Counted from the stretch's first letter, positions 1 through 8,835 are shown. The stretch: DNA of 64,000 bases from Longimicrobium sp. (GCA_036389135.1 DASVQP010000117.1:124001-188000), one strand, 5' to 3'. Made by a program: numbers and translations. The notes: generated by a model not told the origin, from the sequence alone.

Positions 1-487
1 GTTCCTTGGCCCGCGCCTTCTCCTCGTCGCGCCGCGCGCCGCCCAGCGCCGCGTCCGCCTTCAGCTCGGCGATGGCGTCCAGCAGCGTGACGCTCTGCAG
101 CGAGTTGCGGCTGGCCCCCGGCCCCGTCTCGTCCACGCAGCGGCCGCGGTCGATGGAGTCCTGCACGGTGCGGACGATCAGCTCCACCCCCGTTTCGCGC
201 GCCAGCAGGTCGCGGAACTCCAGCGCCTCCGGGAAGTTGTGACCCGTGTCCACGTGCAGGAGGGGGAACGGAATGGGGCCGGGCCAGAACGCCTTCCGCG
301 CCAGCCGCACCAGAACCGTGGAGTCCTTGCCGCCGGAGAAGAGGAGGACGGGGCGCTCGAACTCGGCGGCCGCCTCGCGCAGCACGTAGACGGCCTCGGA
401 CTCCAGCGCGTCCAGGTGGCTGGGGCGGTGAAGGCGCGGCACGTCCGCGGCGGGCGCGAGCGCTTCGGCTTCCGGGGCGGGTGTCAT
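1..487 (-). CDS. cysD: Sulfate adenylyltransferase subunit 2 (CysD), 5' part only
   Basis: Small subunit of ATP sulfurylase, which makes adenosine 5'-phosphosulfate (APS) from ATP and sulfate in the cytoplasm. The gene starts at the ATG at 485-487 and runs off the left edge, so about 162 residues are visible. The PP-loop SGGKDS is at residues 51-56, followed by HVDTGHNFPEALEFRD at about 78-93, which is characteristic of CysD and separates it from PAPS reductase. The segment after that (IVRTVQDSIDRGRC) also fits CysD. It lies just downstream of three sulfotransferase genes on the same strand, so activated sulfate made here is probably used for sulfation as well as assimilation. The GTPase partner cysN or cysNC would be expected beyond the left edge; I cannot see it. 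Confidence 0.93.
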   Translation of the reverse strand, partial: MTPAPEAEALAPAADVPRLHRPSHLDALESEAVYVLREAAAEFERPVLLFSGGKDSTVLVRLARKAFWPGPIPFPLLHVDTGHNFPEALEFRDLLARETGVELIVRTVQDSIDRGRCVDETGPGASRNSLQSVTLLDAIAELKADAALGGARRDEEKARAKE

Positions 488-605
488 GCGTCCTCTCGGC
501 GGGGCGGGTGGGGAGCGGCGGGGTGCACTGCGCCCACGACCCAACGTCGCCAATCCGGGGGGCTGGAGCAACCCCCCGCGGCCGTTTCCCCGGCGCGGTG
601 CGGCT

Positions 606-1523
606 TCACGGTGCAGGCTCGCTCCACCGCTCCTTGAAGCCGCGGATCTCGTCCGGCGAATAGAAGTGGCGCGTGTAGCGGGCCGAGTACACCGTGTCCA
701 GCACCGGGGCCGGAACCCGGATCTTCGCCTTGGCCTCGCGGTAGCTGCCGCGATAGGCGTGCTGCTCGCCGGAGTTGGCGTGCGGGATGGCGGCGGCGCG
801 CACGCGGAGCCCGTAGAAGGCGCTCATCGCCTCGGGAAGCCGGGCGAAGCTCTCCTGCCGGATCAGCAGGAGGCGCGCCTCTTCCCCCTCGTAGATCTGC
901 CAGCCGCGCGCCTGGTCGAAAGGCTCGGCGAAGATGTCGATCCCCATGGTCGCCTTCACGTTCGCGTCGAACCAGGCGTCGAGCTCCCACCAGCGGGCGC
1001 CGCCCATCAGTCCGTCCCGGGTCGGTTTTTCCGCCAGGAGCCGCCCCAGCGCGCCCTCCATGCTGGTGGGCTCGGCGTTCTTGCGCGAGCGGAAGAATGC
1101 TCCCGACAGGCGCCGCCCCACCGGTTCGCGCGTGGACGAGATCACGTGGACTTTGCGGGGCGGAATGCAGCCGGCCGCGGGCGCGCTGCCCCGCAGGTGC
1201 CGGTACACCGCCCAGCGCTCGTTCACCTGCCCGCGCTCGAACGCGGCGGTGGCCAGAAAGCTGCGCGTTCTCCGGTCGCGGTCCCACGATTCCCTGGAGC
1301 GCTGCAGGCCGAGCTGGTGGTTCGTCCCGCGGATCTCCGCCCGCATCCCCAGGTTCTGGATGAACTCCAGCAGGGTGAAGGTGCCGGTCTTGGGGATGGT
1401 GTGCACCAGGTGCAGGTCGTCCAGAATCGGCTCCCTTCCAACCCGGTCCGCCAGCCGCTGCAGCCCTTCGGCCAGCGCGCCGCGAATGCCGGCTGCCGGC
1501 GTCCCGATCGGTTCGGTCATCAT
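606..1523 (-). CDS. PAPS-dependent sulfotransferase-like protein, copy A
   Basis: 305 residues. Probably transfers sulfate from PAPS to a glycan or lipid acceptor. The phosphosulfate-binding loop TIPKTGT is near residues 42-48 and a 3'-phosphate-binding segment STREPVGRRLSGAF is near 130-142; both are typical of sulfotransferases and of the related 'putative capsular polysaccharide synthesis' family. Other conserved blocks are GARWWELDAWFD and RGWQIYEGEEARLLLIRQES, shared with the two paralogues immediately upstream. It is closest to copy C, and copy B is more divergent. It sits last of the three, followed by cysD. Two ATG codons (1523 and 1520) are possible starts. The acceptor cannot be predicted from the sequence. 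Confidence 0.8.
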   Translation of the reverse strand: MMTEPIGTPAAGIRGALAEGLQRLADRVGREPILDDLHLVHTIPKTGTFTLLEFIQNLGMRAEIRGTNHQLGLQRSRESWDRDRRTRSFLATAAFERGQVNERWAVYRHLRGSAPAAGCIPPRKVHVISSTREPVGRRLSGAFFRSRKNAEPTSMEGALGRLLAEKPTRDGLMGGARWWELDAWFDANVKATMGIDIFAEPFDQARGWQIYEGEEARLLLIRQESFARLPEAMSAFYGLRVRAAAIPHANSGEQHAYRGSYREAKAKIRVPAPVLDTVYSARYTRHFYSPDEIRGFKERWSEPAP

Positions 1524-1568
1524 CTCATACCGTTCCTCACCAATCCGTGTGCATTCGAGGAAATGGTC

Positions 1569-1639
1569 TCACGCGAAGGCGCAAAGGCGCAAAGAAAGTG
1601 TTTCCGTGTCTTTCTTCGCGTCTTCGCGCCTTTGCGTGA
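1569..1639. repeat. Intergenic inverted repeat, CGCAAAGGCGC type, copy 1
   Basis: Two roughly 30-nt arms (1569-1598 and 1610-1639) form an imperfect inverted repeat with about four mismatches around an 11-nt loop. The arms are built from alternating GCG and AAAG/AAG blocks. A second copy of the same design is at 23337-23400. It lies between two sulfotransferase genes and could act as a transcript-stabilising or terminating hairpin or be a REP-like element. Confidence 0.75.
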
Positions 1640-1685
1640 CATCTTGATCCTTTTGAGAATGCACAGAACTTCTGTCGAAATCGTA

Positions 1686-2636
1686 TCAGGCACTGCGCCC
1701 GCTCCACCGTGCTTTGAACCCCGCGATCTCGGCGGGCGTGTAGAAGTGCCGCACCAGCTCCGTCGAATAGATGCGGTCCAGGAGCGGCTCGGGGAGCCGG
1801 ATCTTGCCGCGGACGCCGAGGTACTGCTCGTGGTAGGGGAAGCTGCCGCTGTCGTTCTCCCGCACCGTCGGCACGCTGGCCGCGGGGAGCCCGTAGAACT
1901 CGCCGACGGCTTCCTGGATGCGCCCCATGCTTTCCTGACGGATGATCAGCAACCGCGCATCGCGTCCTTCGTAGACTTGCCAGCCCCGCTCCCGGTCGAA
2001 GGGAGTGCGAAACACGCTGAACCCCATACGGTCCCCCAGCTCGCGGTGGATCCACGCGTCGTGCTCCCACCACTCGCCGCCCTCCAGCCAGGGATAGACG
2101 ATGTGAAGCTCGCCGGTGAGGTAGCGTGTCACCTTTTCCACCGTGAGCGAGGCGGGATCCAGCACCTCGGGGTAGCGTTGCGCGGAGTAGAAGAGCGCGG
2201 AGATCCACTGCGCCACCGGCTCGCGCACCGCGCTCATCACGCGGATCTTGCGCGGGGGCCTGCCTCCGGCGACGGCGGCGCGGGCCATGAGGCGGCGATG
2301 AAGCAGCACCCGCTCCCACGTCTTGCCGTCCGACTCGTTCATCCGCACCAGCTCCCACTTGGGGAAGGGGCACTCCTCCCACCCCGGCAGCTCGGGACCG
2401 CACACCGAGTGCGCCTTGTGGAACGCGCCTTCCACGGGGAGCTGCCGCAGAACGTTCCACAGGGTGTTGGAGCCCACCCGGTTCGGCGAGAGCACCAGGT
2501 GAAGGTCCTCGATCATCGGCGGCCGCGCCTCGTCTGGGCCGGAGAGAACGCGGATTCCGGCGCGCGCGGCGCGGAGGACCAGCCCCCGCGGCACCCGGCG
2601 CGCCCGGCGTGCGGCACGGCGCACAAGGCTCATCAT
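1686..2636 (-). CDS. Sulfotransferase-like protein, divergent copy B
   Basis: 316 residues. A third-family member of the sulfotransferase-like trio. The core blocks are kept: a nucleotide-binding loop with the altered sequence SPNRVGSNT (residues 50-58) instead of TIPKTGT, a REPVAQWISALFY 3'-phosphate-binding segment, GGEWWEHDAWIH, and RGWQVYEGRDARLLIIRQES. The changed loop may mean a different donor or acceptor, or reduced activity. The start ATG at 2634-2636 overlaps the TGA of copy C (ATGATGA), so the two are translationally coupled. A long alternative reading frame extends upstream of this start through copy C, but homology and the overlap support the start given here. Confidence 0.75.
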   Translation of the reverse strand: MMSLVRRAARRARRVPRGLVLRAARAGIRVLSGPDEARPPMIEDLHLVLSPNRVGSNTLWNVLRQLPVEGAFHKAHSVCGPELPGWEECPFPKWELVRMNESDGKTWERVLLHRRLMARAAVAGGRPPRKIRVMSAVREPVAQWISALFYSAQRYPEVLDPASLTVEKVTRYLTGELHIVYPWLEGGEWWEHDAWIHRELGDRMGFSVFRTPFDRERGWQVYEGRDARLLIIRQESMGRIQEAVGEFYGLPAASVPTVRENDSGSFPYHEQYLGVRGKIRLPEPLLDRIYSTELVRHFYTPAEIAGFKARWSGRSA

Positions 2637-3547
2637 CGCTCCTCCCAGCGGCGTCTGAACGCCTGCAATTCGGTATCGGAATAGAAGTGGCGCGCGTAGC
2701 GGGCCGAGTACACCGTGTCCAGGAGCGATGCCGGCACGCGCATCTTCTCCCGGGCCTCGCGGTAGCTGCCGCGATAGGCGTGATGCTCGCCGGCGTTGGC
2801 GTGCGGAATGGCGGCGGGCGCCGGGAGCCCGTAGAAGGCGCTCACCGCCTCCGGGAGGCTGGCGAAGCTCTCCTGCCGGATCAGCAGGAGCCGCGCGTCT
2901 TCGCCCTCGTAGATCTGCCACCCGCGCTCCCGGTCGAACGGCTCGGCGAAGACGTCGATCCCCAGCGTCTCCTTCACGTTCCGGTCGAACCAGGCGTCGA
3001 GCTCCCACCAGCGGGCGCCGCTCAGCCACCCCGACTCCAGCGGCTTCCGCTCCATGAGCCGCGCCAGAGCCGACCTTGCGTCCATGGGCTCCCGGTTCTC
3101 GCGCGCGCTGAAGAACGCTCCCGACAGGCGCTGGCTCACCGGCTCGCGCGTGGCGGAGATCACGTGGACCTTGCGGGGCGGAACGCAGCCGGCCGCGGGG
3201 GCCCTCCGCCGCAGGTGGTGGTGGATCGCCCAGCGCTCGTTCACCCGGCCGCGCTCCCACGCCGCGTTCACCATGAAGGCGCGCGCACGCGGGTCGCGCT
3301 CCCAGCTTTCCGCCGGGCGGCGCGAGCAGAGCTGGTGGTTTGTGCCGCGGACGTCCGCCGTCAGCCCCAGGCTCTGGACGAGCTCCAGCAGCGTGTAGGT
3401 GCCGGTCTTGGGGATGGTGAGGACCAGGTGCAGGTCCTCCAGCATCGGCTCGCCCCTCGCCAGCGCGGCCAGGCGCCGCAGCCGCTCTGCCAGGGCGCCG
3501 CGGACTCGGACCGTGGCGGGCCGCCGCGCGTCGCTCGATTCGATCAT
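2633..3547 (-). CDS. PAPS-dependent sulfotransferase-like protein, copy C
   Basis: 304 residues, starting at the ATG at 3545-3547. This matches the length and N-terminus of copy A better than a possible 30-residue longer form. The loop TIPKTGT is at residues 44-50 and the 3'-phosphate-binding segment ATREPVSQRLSGAFF is near residue 130. GARWWELDAWFD and the RLLLIRQESFASLPEAVSAFYG block are nearly identical to copy A, so A and C are recent paralogues. It lies 22 bp downstream of the ABC exporter ATPase gene and overlaps copy B by 4 bp, which ties the sulfotransferases to polysaccharide export. Confidence 0.8.
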   Translation of the reverse strand: MIESSDARRPATVRVRGALAERLRRLAALARGEPMLEDLHLVLTIPKTGTYTLLELVQSLGLTADVRGTNHQLCSRRPAESWERDPRARAFMVNAAWERGRVNERWAIHHHLRRRAPAAGCVPPRKVHVISATREPVSQRLSGAFFSARENREPMDARSALARLMERKPLESGWLSGARWWELDAWFDRNVKETLGIDVFAEPFDRERGWQIYEGEDARLLLIRQESFASLPEAVSAFYGLPAPAAIPHANAGEHHAYRGSYREAREKMRVPASLLDTVYSARYARHFYSDTELQAFRRRWEER

Positions 3548-3569
3548 CTTCTCGGGTTCATCAGGGCAG

Positions 3570-4928
3570 TCACTCCCGCCCCGGGTACGCGGCAGCGCGC
3601 CCGTCCGGGGACGGGCGCTCGCCGGGTGTGGCCGCACTGGTCTCCGGCGGCTGGAAGCGGGTGGTCCACGGCACCGAGGGCCGCACTACGCCCGCCAGCG
3701 GCTCGGGGAAGCCGCCGGCGGGCACGGGCCCCTCCAGGACCTCGAAGCCCACCCCTTCGCTCGGGTGCAGCTCGACAATTCTTCCGGACTCCGGCCCCGC
3801 GCCGCCCGGGCGGGCCCACAAACGCGCGCCCACCCGCAGCCGTCCGGGTGCCAGGAGGTGGGGCGGGAGCCAGGCGGTGGAGCGGTACGTGCCGGATTGG
3901 CGCGTCCGGCCGCGCCAATCCGCGCCGTCTTCCGCCACGAAGAAGGCGGACGTCCCCGTATCGTCGTGGAACCAGAGCGCCGCCACCACCTCCGCGCCGC
4001 CCGCCGGCACGTCGTAGGTGATCTCGATGCCCACCGTGGAGCCCACCCCCGCCACCGCGGCCGTCCGCCCGTCCTCGCCGCACACGCGCAGCCCGCCGAT
4101 CCGCACCGGTGCCGAGCCATCGATGCGTGGCGCCGAGCGGTGCGGGGTGCGCGGCTCCGGGGCACCCAGCCCGCGCCGGCCTCGTCCGCGGGCAGAAGAG
4201 GGATCGGGGCGGCGCAGGTGGTAGGCGTTGAGCGCCTCCTCCACCGTCCCCTCCGCCACCACGATGCCGCCGTCCAGGGTGATGGCGCGCTGGCAGCACG
4301 CCGCCACCGTGGAAGCGCGGTGCGAGACGAGCAGGAGCGCGGTCCCGCGGTCCCGGATGTCGGCGAGCCGGCGGCGGCACCGCTGCTGGAAATGGTGGTC
4401 CCCGCCAGCGAGCGCCTCGTCCACGATCAGGATCTCCGACTCCAGGTGGAGCACGGTGGACAGCGCCAGCCGCGTGCGCATCCCGCTGGAATAGCTCCGG
4501 ATGGGGAGGTCGATCGAGTCCTCCAGCTCCGCGAAGGCGACGATCTCGTCGAAGCGGCGCCGGATCTCGGCCCGACCGGCACGCATGGTGGCACCCTTGC
4601 CGTAGACGTTCTCGCGCCCCGTCCACTCCGCGTTGAAACCGGCCTGCAGCTCCAGGAGCGCCGCGAGCCGCCCGCGGAGCTGGAAGCGTCCGGTGGTCGG
4701 CCGCGTCACGCGCGCCAGGATCTTGAGAAGGGTGCTCTTCCCCGCGCCGTTGTGCCCCAGGATCCCCAGCGACTCGCCGGGCATCACCGTGAAGCCGACG
4801 CCGCGCAGCGCCCAACGCGGCTCCGGGCGCGGCTGCGTCCCCGCGAGCCGGGCGATCCAGCCGCCGGGCGTCGCCGGGCTGGGGTACACCTTGCCCAGAT
4901 CCTCCACCTGGATGGCCGGCTCAGACAC
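3570..4928 (-). CDS. Polysaccharide ABC exporter, ATP-binding protein (Wzt-like)
   Basis: 452 residues. ATPase of an ABC exporter for O-antigen, teichoic acid or capsule-type polymers, acting at the inner membrane with the permease encoded directly upstream. Walker A GHNGAGKST is at residues 58-66, signature SYSSGM at about 145-150 and Walker B EILIVDEALAGGD at about 165-177. From about residue 260 there is a beta-rich C-terminal domain of the kind that in Wzt proteins recognises the glycan end before export. The first 40 residues, with the strand before Walker A extended by a GGWIARLAG segment, fit the Wzt/TagH subfamily. The gap to the permease gene is 12 bp. Confidence 0.9.
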   Translation of the reverse strand: MSEPAIQVEDLGKVYPSPATPGGWIARLAGTQPRPEPRWALRGVGFTVMPGESLGILGHNGAGKSTLLKILARVTRPTTGRFQLRGRLAALLELQAGFNAEWTGRENVYGKGATMRAGRAEIRRRFDEIVAFAELEDSIDLPIRSYSSGMRTRLALSTVLHLESEILIVDEALAGGDHHFQQRCRRRLADIRDRGTALLLVSHRASTVAACCQRAITLDGGIVVAEGTVEEALNAYHLRRPDPSSARGRGRRGLGAPEPRTPHRSAPRIDGSAPVRIGGLRVCGEDGRTAAVAGVGSTVGIEITYDVPAGGAEVVAALWFHDDTGTSAFFVAEDGADWRGRTRQSGTYRSTAWLPPHLLAPGRLRVGARLWARPGGAGPESGRIVELHPSEGVGFEVLEGPVPAGGFPEPLAGVVRPSVPWTTRFQPPETSAATPGERPSPDGRAAAYPGRE

Positions 4929-4940
4929 GCTCGGCGCTCC

Positions 4941-5771
4941 TCACAGGCGGTCCGCGAACTCGTCTTCCATCCAGCGGAAGATCGAGAACCCCACCGTAAA
5001 GATCGCGACCGCGGCCAGCGCCGGGTAGGCGAGCTCGCCCAGGGCGGCCGGCTGGCCCAGCATCGCGGCGCGGAACGCCTCCAGTATCCCCACCATGGGG
5101 TTGAGTCGGTACCATCCCCGCCACTCCACCGGGACCAGCGAAGCCGGGTAGATGACGGGCGACAGGAACATCCAGAGCTGCATGACCGCGGGAACCCCCG
5201 CGCCCACCTGCCGGAAGCGCACGTTCGCGGCGGCCGCCGCCATCGCGAGCCCAGTCACCAGCACGAGCGCCACCGCGAGCGCGGGCACGGCCAGCCAGAT
5301 CCCCCGCCCCGGCAGCCGGCCCGAGACGGCGAGCACCGCCAGCACCACGCCCAGCCCCAGCGCGAAATCGATCAGCCGCCCCGCGATCGCCGAAAGGGGA
5401 AGCAGGAGCCGCGGAAAGTACACCCGGGTCACCAGGCTGCTCTGCGCCACCACACTCCCGGCGCTCGCGGTGAGCGCGCCCCGCACAAAGATCCAGAACG
5501 TCAGCCCGACGAGGACGAAGAGGCGGTACGGCACCCCGTCTGCGCCGATGCGGCCGATGCGCCCGAAGACGGCCGCGAACACCACCATTCCGGCGAGCGG
5601 CTGCAGCACCAGCCACGCGAACGCCAGCACGCTGCGCCGGTAGCGCAGCCGCAGGTCGCGGCGCAGGAAGGTGAGCCACAGCCCGCGCCACTCCCACAGC
5701 TCGCGAATGCACGCCCGATCCGGCAGGGTGATCGCCGGGCGGGGCTGGGCCGCGTCAACCGAGACCAGCAT
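4941..5771 (-). CDS. Polysaccharide ABC exporter, permease (Wzm-like)
   Basis: 276 residues with about six hydrophobic helices, typical of ABC-2 type polysaccharide permeases. An amphipathic N-terminus is followed by WRGLWLTFLRRDLRLRYRRS, the usual membrane-interface start of Wzm/TagG proteins; LWMFLSPVIYPASLVP and LNPMVGILEAFRAAML are further family blocks. It forms the transmembrane path for the glycan energised by the Wzt-like ATPase downstream. Its start overlaps the end of the upstream glycosyltransferase gene by 17 bp, so glycosyltransferase, permease, ATPase and sulfotransferases look like one operon. Confidence 0.9.
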   Translation of the reverse strand: MLVSVDAAQPRPAITLPDRACIRELWEWRGLWLTFLRRDLRLRYRRSVLAFAWLVLQPLAGMVVFAAVFGRIGRIGADGVPYRLFVLVGLTFWIFVRGALTASAGSVVAQSSLVTRVYFPRLLLPLSAIAGRLIDFALGLGVVLAVLAVSGRLPGRGIWLAVPALAVALVLVTGLAMAAAAANVRFRQVGAGVPAVMQLWMFLSPVIYPASLVPVEWRGWYRLNPMVGILEAFRAAMLGQPAALGELAYPALAAVAIFTVGFSIFRWMEDEFADRL

Positions 5772-7179
5772 GTGCCTCGCTCGTTTGGCCGGGGATCGCG
5801 GGCCCCTCTCGGGCCGCCGCCAGCTCGCCGTAGATCGCCTCCAGCCGTGAGACGTGCGCCGCCACGGAGAGCGGCGGCCGGGTGCGCGCGGCGAGGTTGC
5901 GCAGCAGCGTCCGGTTCTCCACCAGCCGCCGGATCGCCGAAGCCAGCCCCGAGCTGTTGCCGGGTGCGAAGAGGAGACCGTTGACCTCGTGCCGCACGAT
6001 CTCGGCGATCCCCTCCACGTCCGAGCCGATCACCGGGCACCCCACCGCGAACGCCTCGTACACCACCAGCGGCGTGTTCTCCGGCCAGACCGAGGGCACC
6101 ACCAGCGCGTCCATGGAGGCGAGCACGCGCCGCACCTCGCGGTTGGCGAACGGCGGGCAGAGCCGGATGCGCGGGTCGATCTCGGCCTGCGCCTGGATGC
6201 GCGCGTAGTAGGCCTGGGACGCCGCGTTCGACCCGGGCTCCCCGTGGATGCTCAGCTCCACCGGGAGCCCCGGCGGGAGCAGCCGGAGCGCATCCACCGC
6301 CACGTCCACACCCTTGTGCTCGGCCACGCTGCCGATGAAGCCCAGCCGCAGCACGCGCTCTCTTCCCCGCTCCGCCGGCTGCGCATCGCCGGCCACGTCG
6401 ATCCCGTAGGGCAGATACGACACCCGCTCCGCGTCGATCCCGCCCTCCACCAGCTTCCTCTCCATCAGCCGCGATGGGGCGAGCACCCGGTCGATCCGGT
6501 TCAGCTCCCGCCGCAGAAAGGGCTGCCGCGCCACCAGCGCCCTCGTTTCCGCGACGAACCTCCGCCCCGCACCTAGGCGCGAGCTGGTGGCGGCCTTCAC
6601 CCCCAGCCCGATCATCCAGTTCGGCGCCCGCGCCACGATGCCGGGCAGCGAAACGGGGTGGCTGTCGACGTTCGCCGCGACGTGCCGGATGCAGTTGATC
6701 CCCGACTCATCAGGCCCGGCGCACAGCTCGTTGCCGCCCAGCCGCAGCTGGCTATACGGGCACACCGGCCAGAAGTCCGTCGCCGTGAACACCGTGGGGA
6801 TCCCGCGCTCCACGCACGGCCCGATCAGCGCCGCCGAGAGGCGCGCCATGTGGGCGAAGTGCACCACGTCCGGCTCCACCTCCTCCAGCAGCCGGTCGAA
6901 GGCGCGCGCGAAGAGGTGGTTGTCGTAGGCGAGCTCCGTCACCACGCTCTGGTCGCCCATGGGGTCCGGCGAGTGGCGGAAGCGCTCCACCCGCAGCCCG
7001 TCGTACGTGTAACGGTCGAAGCGCTCCTCGTCGCGCAGCGGGCGCGGATCGGGGTAGCCGGTCACCACCACCACCTCGTGGCCACGCCCCTGGAGCTCCC
7101 TGGCGATGCCGAGTGCGATTACCTCCGTGCCGGAAGAGTAGTCGGGGAGGAACTGGTGGACGGTGACGATGATCTTCAT
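5755..7179 (-). CDS. GT4-family glycosyltransferase, tandem copy 1
   Basis: 474 residues; starts at the ATG at 7177-7179 (MKIIVTVHQFLP), which is the same N-terminus as the second copy. A GT-B fold retaining glycosyltransferase: N-terminal acceptor domain with SSGTEVIALGIARELQGRGH, and a C-terminal donor domain with LGFIGSVAEHKGVDVAVDALR and the E-x7-E region PENTPLVVYEAFAVGCPVIG. The sugar donor and acceptor cannot be deduced. Its end overlaps the ABC permease start, which supports a role in assembling the exported polymer. A longer reading frame upstream of the chosen start lies in duplicated promoter DNA and is not protein-like. Confidence 0.88.
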   Translation of the reverse strand: MKIIVTVHQFLPDYSSGTEVIALGIARELQGRGHEVVVVTGYPDPRPLRDEERFDRYTYDGLRVERFRHSPDPMGDQSVVTELAYDNHLFARAFDRLLEEVEPDVVHFAHMARLSAALIGPCVERGIPTVFTATDFWPVCPYSQLRLGGNELCAGPDESGINCIRHVAANVDSHPVSLPGIVARAPNWMIGLGVKAATSSRLGAGRRFVAETRALVARQPFLRRELNRIDRVLAPSRLMERKLVEGGIDAERVSYLPYGIDVAGDAQPAERGRERVLRLGFIGSVAEHKGVDVAVDALRLLPPGLPVELSIHGEPGSNAASQAYYARIQAQAEIDPRIRLCPPFANREVRRVLASMDALVVPSVWPENTPLVVYEAFAVGCPVIGSDVEGIAEIVRHEVNGLLFAPGNSSGLASAIRRLVENRTLLRNLAARTRPPLSVAAHVSRLEAIYGELAAAREGPAIPGQTSEAHAGLG

Positions 7180-7245
7180 ACGCGGGGACGGACGGGTCGG
7201 GCGCGGGCGCGGGAAAATCCGCGAAAACGCCCGTCTTGCGCAGGC

Positions 7246-7275
7246 ATCATCGCAGGTCGGGGCCGTCCGTGTCAA
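7246..7275 (-). promoter_or_regulatory. Putative sigma70-type promoter for glycosyltransferase copy 1
   Basis: On the minus strand there is a consensus -35 TTGACA (7270-7275), an 18-nt spacer and a -10-like GATGAT (7246-7251). The same element with the same spacing lies upstream of copy 2, within a duplicated leader of roughly 90 bp. Conservation across the duplication supports function. Confidence 0.55.
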
Positions 7276-7351
7276 CCGCCGGACCAGCGCTCCTTCGACC
7301 CCTTTCCCGATCCTGCCCCGCGCCGCCGGTGTCGTTGACGATGGCCCGTCG

Positions 7352-8746
7352 TCAGGCAACCGCGGAGGCCTCACGCGCCGCGATCAGCTCCTGGTAGATC
7401 TCCAACAGACGCGAAACGTGCGCGGGCACCGAGAGCGGAGGCTTCGTGCGAGAGGCGAGGGTGCGCAGGAGGCCCCGGTTCTCCGCCAGCCGCCGGATCG
7501 CGGCCGCAAGCGCCGAGCTGTCCCCGGCGGCGAAGAGGAGCCCGTTGACCTCGTGCCCCACGATCTCGGCGATCCCCTCCACCTCGGAGCCGATCACCGG
7601 GCACCCCGCGGCAAAGGCCTCGTACACTACCAGCGGCGTGTTCTCGTGCCAGAGCGAGGGCACCACCAGGGCGTCCATCGTCGCGAGCACCCCCCGCACC
7701 TCGTGGTTCGGAAAGGCGGGGAGGAGCCGGATGCGCGGATCCCTTTTGGCCATCGCCTGGATGCGCGCGTAATAAGCCTGGTAGGCGGGGTGCGACCCGG
7801 GTGCGCCGTGGATGCTCAGCTCTACCGGCAGACCGGCGGGCAGCAGCCGCAGCGCCTTCATCGCCACCTCCACACCCTTGTGCTCGGCCACGCTGCCGAT
7901 GAAGCCCAGCCGCAGCACGCGCTCCCTTCCCCGCTCCGCTCCGCGCTCGCCGCCCGCCGCGTCGATCCCGTACGGAAGGAACGACACCCGCCCGGCTTCG
8001 ATCCCGCCCTCCACCAGCTTTCTCTCCATCAGCCGAGACGGGGCGAGCACCCGGTCGATCCGGTTCAGCTCGCGCCGCAGGAACTGCTGCCGCCCCACCA
8101 GCGCCCTCACCTCGGTAAAGAACTTCGGTGCCGCCACGGGGAGCCGCGGGCTCGTGGCGGCGCGCACGCCCAGCCCCACCAGCCAGTCCGGAGCGCGCGA
8201 CACGGCGGCGGGGATGGAAACGGGGTGGGCGGTGAGATTCTCCGCGAAGTGGCGGATGCAGTTGAGGGCCGACTCGTCCGGCCCGGCGCACAACTCGTTG
8301 CCGCCCAGCCGCAGCTGGCTGTACGGGCACACGGACCAGAAGTCCGTCGCCGTGAACACCGTGGGGATGCCGCGCTCCACGCACGGCCCGATCAGCGCCG
8401 CGGAGAGGCGGGCCAGGTGGACGAAGTGCACCACGTCCGGCTCCACCTCGGCCAGCAGCCGGTCGAAGGCGCGCGCGAAGAGGTGGTTGTCGTAGGCGAG
8501 CTCCGTCACCACCTGCTGGTCGCCCATGGCGTCCGGCGAGTGGCGGAAGCGCTCCACCCGCAGGCCATCGTACGTGTAGCGGTCGAAGCGCTCCTCGTCG
8601 CGCAGAGGGCGCGGGTCGGGGTAGCCGGTGACCACCACCACCTCGTGGCCACGCCCCTGGAGCTCCCTGGCGATGCCGAGTGCGATTACCTCCGTGCCGG
8701 CGGAGTATTCCGGAAGGAACTGGTGGACGGTGACGATGATCTTCAT
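7352..8746 (-). CDS. GT4-family glycosyltransferase, tandem copy 2
   Basis: 464 residues, starting at 8746. Closely similar to the neighbouring copy 1 over its whole length (same MKIIVTVHQFLP start, same RFDRYTYDGLRVERFRHSPD segment, same LGFIGSVAEHKGVEVA donor-site block, same HENTPLVVYEAFAAGCPVIG region). The differences are scattered, as expected for an old tandem duplication whose copies have both stayed under selection. Retention of two copies suggests that they add different sugars or use different acceptors in the same glycan. It is the first gene of the leftward glycan operon and has its own promoter. Confidence 0.88.
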   Translation of the reverse strand: MKIIVTVHQFLPEYSAGTEVIALGIARELQGRGHEVVVVTGYPDPRPLRDEERFDRYTYDGLRVERFRHSPDAMGDQQVVTELAYDNHLFARAFDRLLAEVEPDVVHFVHLARLSAALIGPCVERGIPTVFTATDFWSVCPYSQLRLGGNELCAGPDESALNCIRHFAENLTAHPVSIPAAVSRAPDWLVGLGVRAATSPRLPVAAPKFFTEVRALVGRQQFLRRELNRIDRVLAPSRLMERKLVEGGIEAGRVSFLPYGIDAAGGERGAERGRERVLRLGFIGSVAEHKGVEVAMKALRLLPAGLPVELSIHGAPGSHPAYQAYYARIQAMAKRDPRIRLLPAFPNHEVRGVLATMDALVVPSLWHENTPLVVYEAFAAGCPVIGSEVEGIAEIVGHEVNGLLFAAGDSSALAAAIRRLAENRGLLRTLASRTKPPLSVPAHVSRLLEIYQELIAAREASAVA

Positions 8747-8805
8747 GCGCCGAGACGACGGGTCGGACGCGGGGAAATCCGCGAAAACGCCCGTCTTGCA
8801 CAGGG

Positions 8806-8835
8806 ATCATCGCAGGTTGGGGGCGCCCGTGTCAA
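8806..8835 (-). promoter_or_regulatory. Putative sigma70-type promoter for glycosyltransferase copy 2
   Basis: Minus strand -35 TTGACA (8830-8835), 18-nt spacer, -10-like GATGAT (8806-8811). It matches the element before copy 1. The shared flanking DNA (tccgcgaaaacgcccgtctt) shows that the promoter was duplicated with the gene. Confidence 0.55.

Noticed and set aside
486-2684. Long plus-strand frame opposite the sulfotransferases
   Set aside because: It is the complement of well-conserved minus-strand genes and has His/Arg/Gly-rich composition without any motif.
3399-5984. 861-codon plus-strand frame opposite the ABC exporter
   Set aside because: Shadow of the Wzt/Wzm genes; Arg/His/Pro-rich and no recognisable domain.
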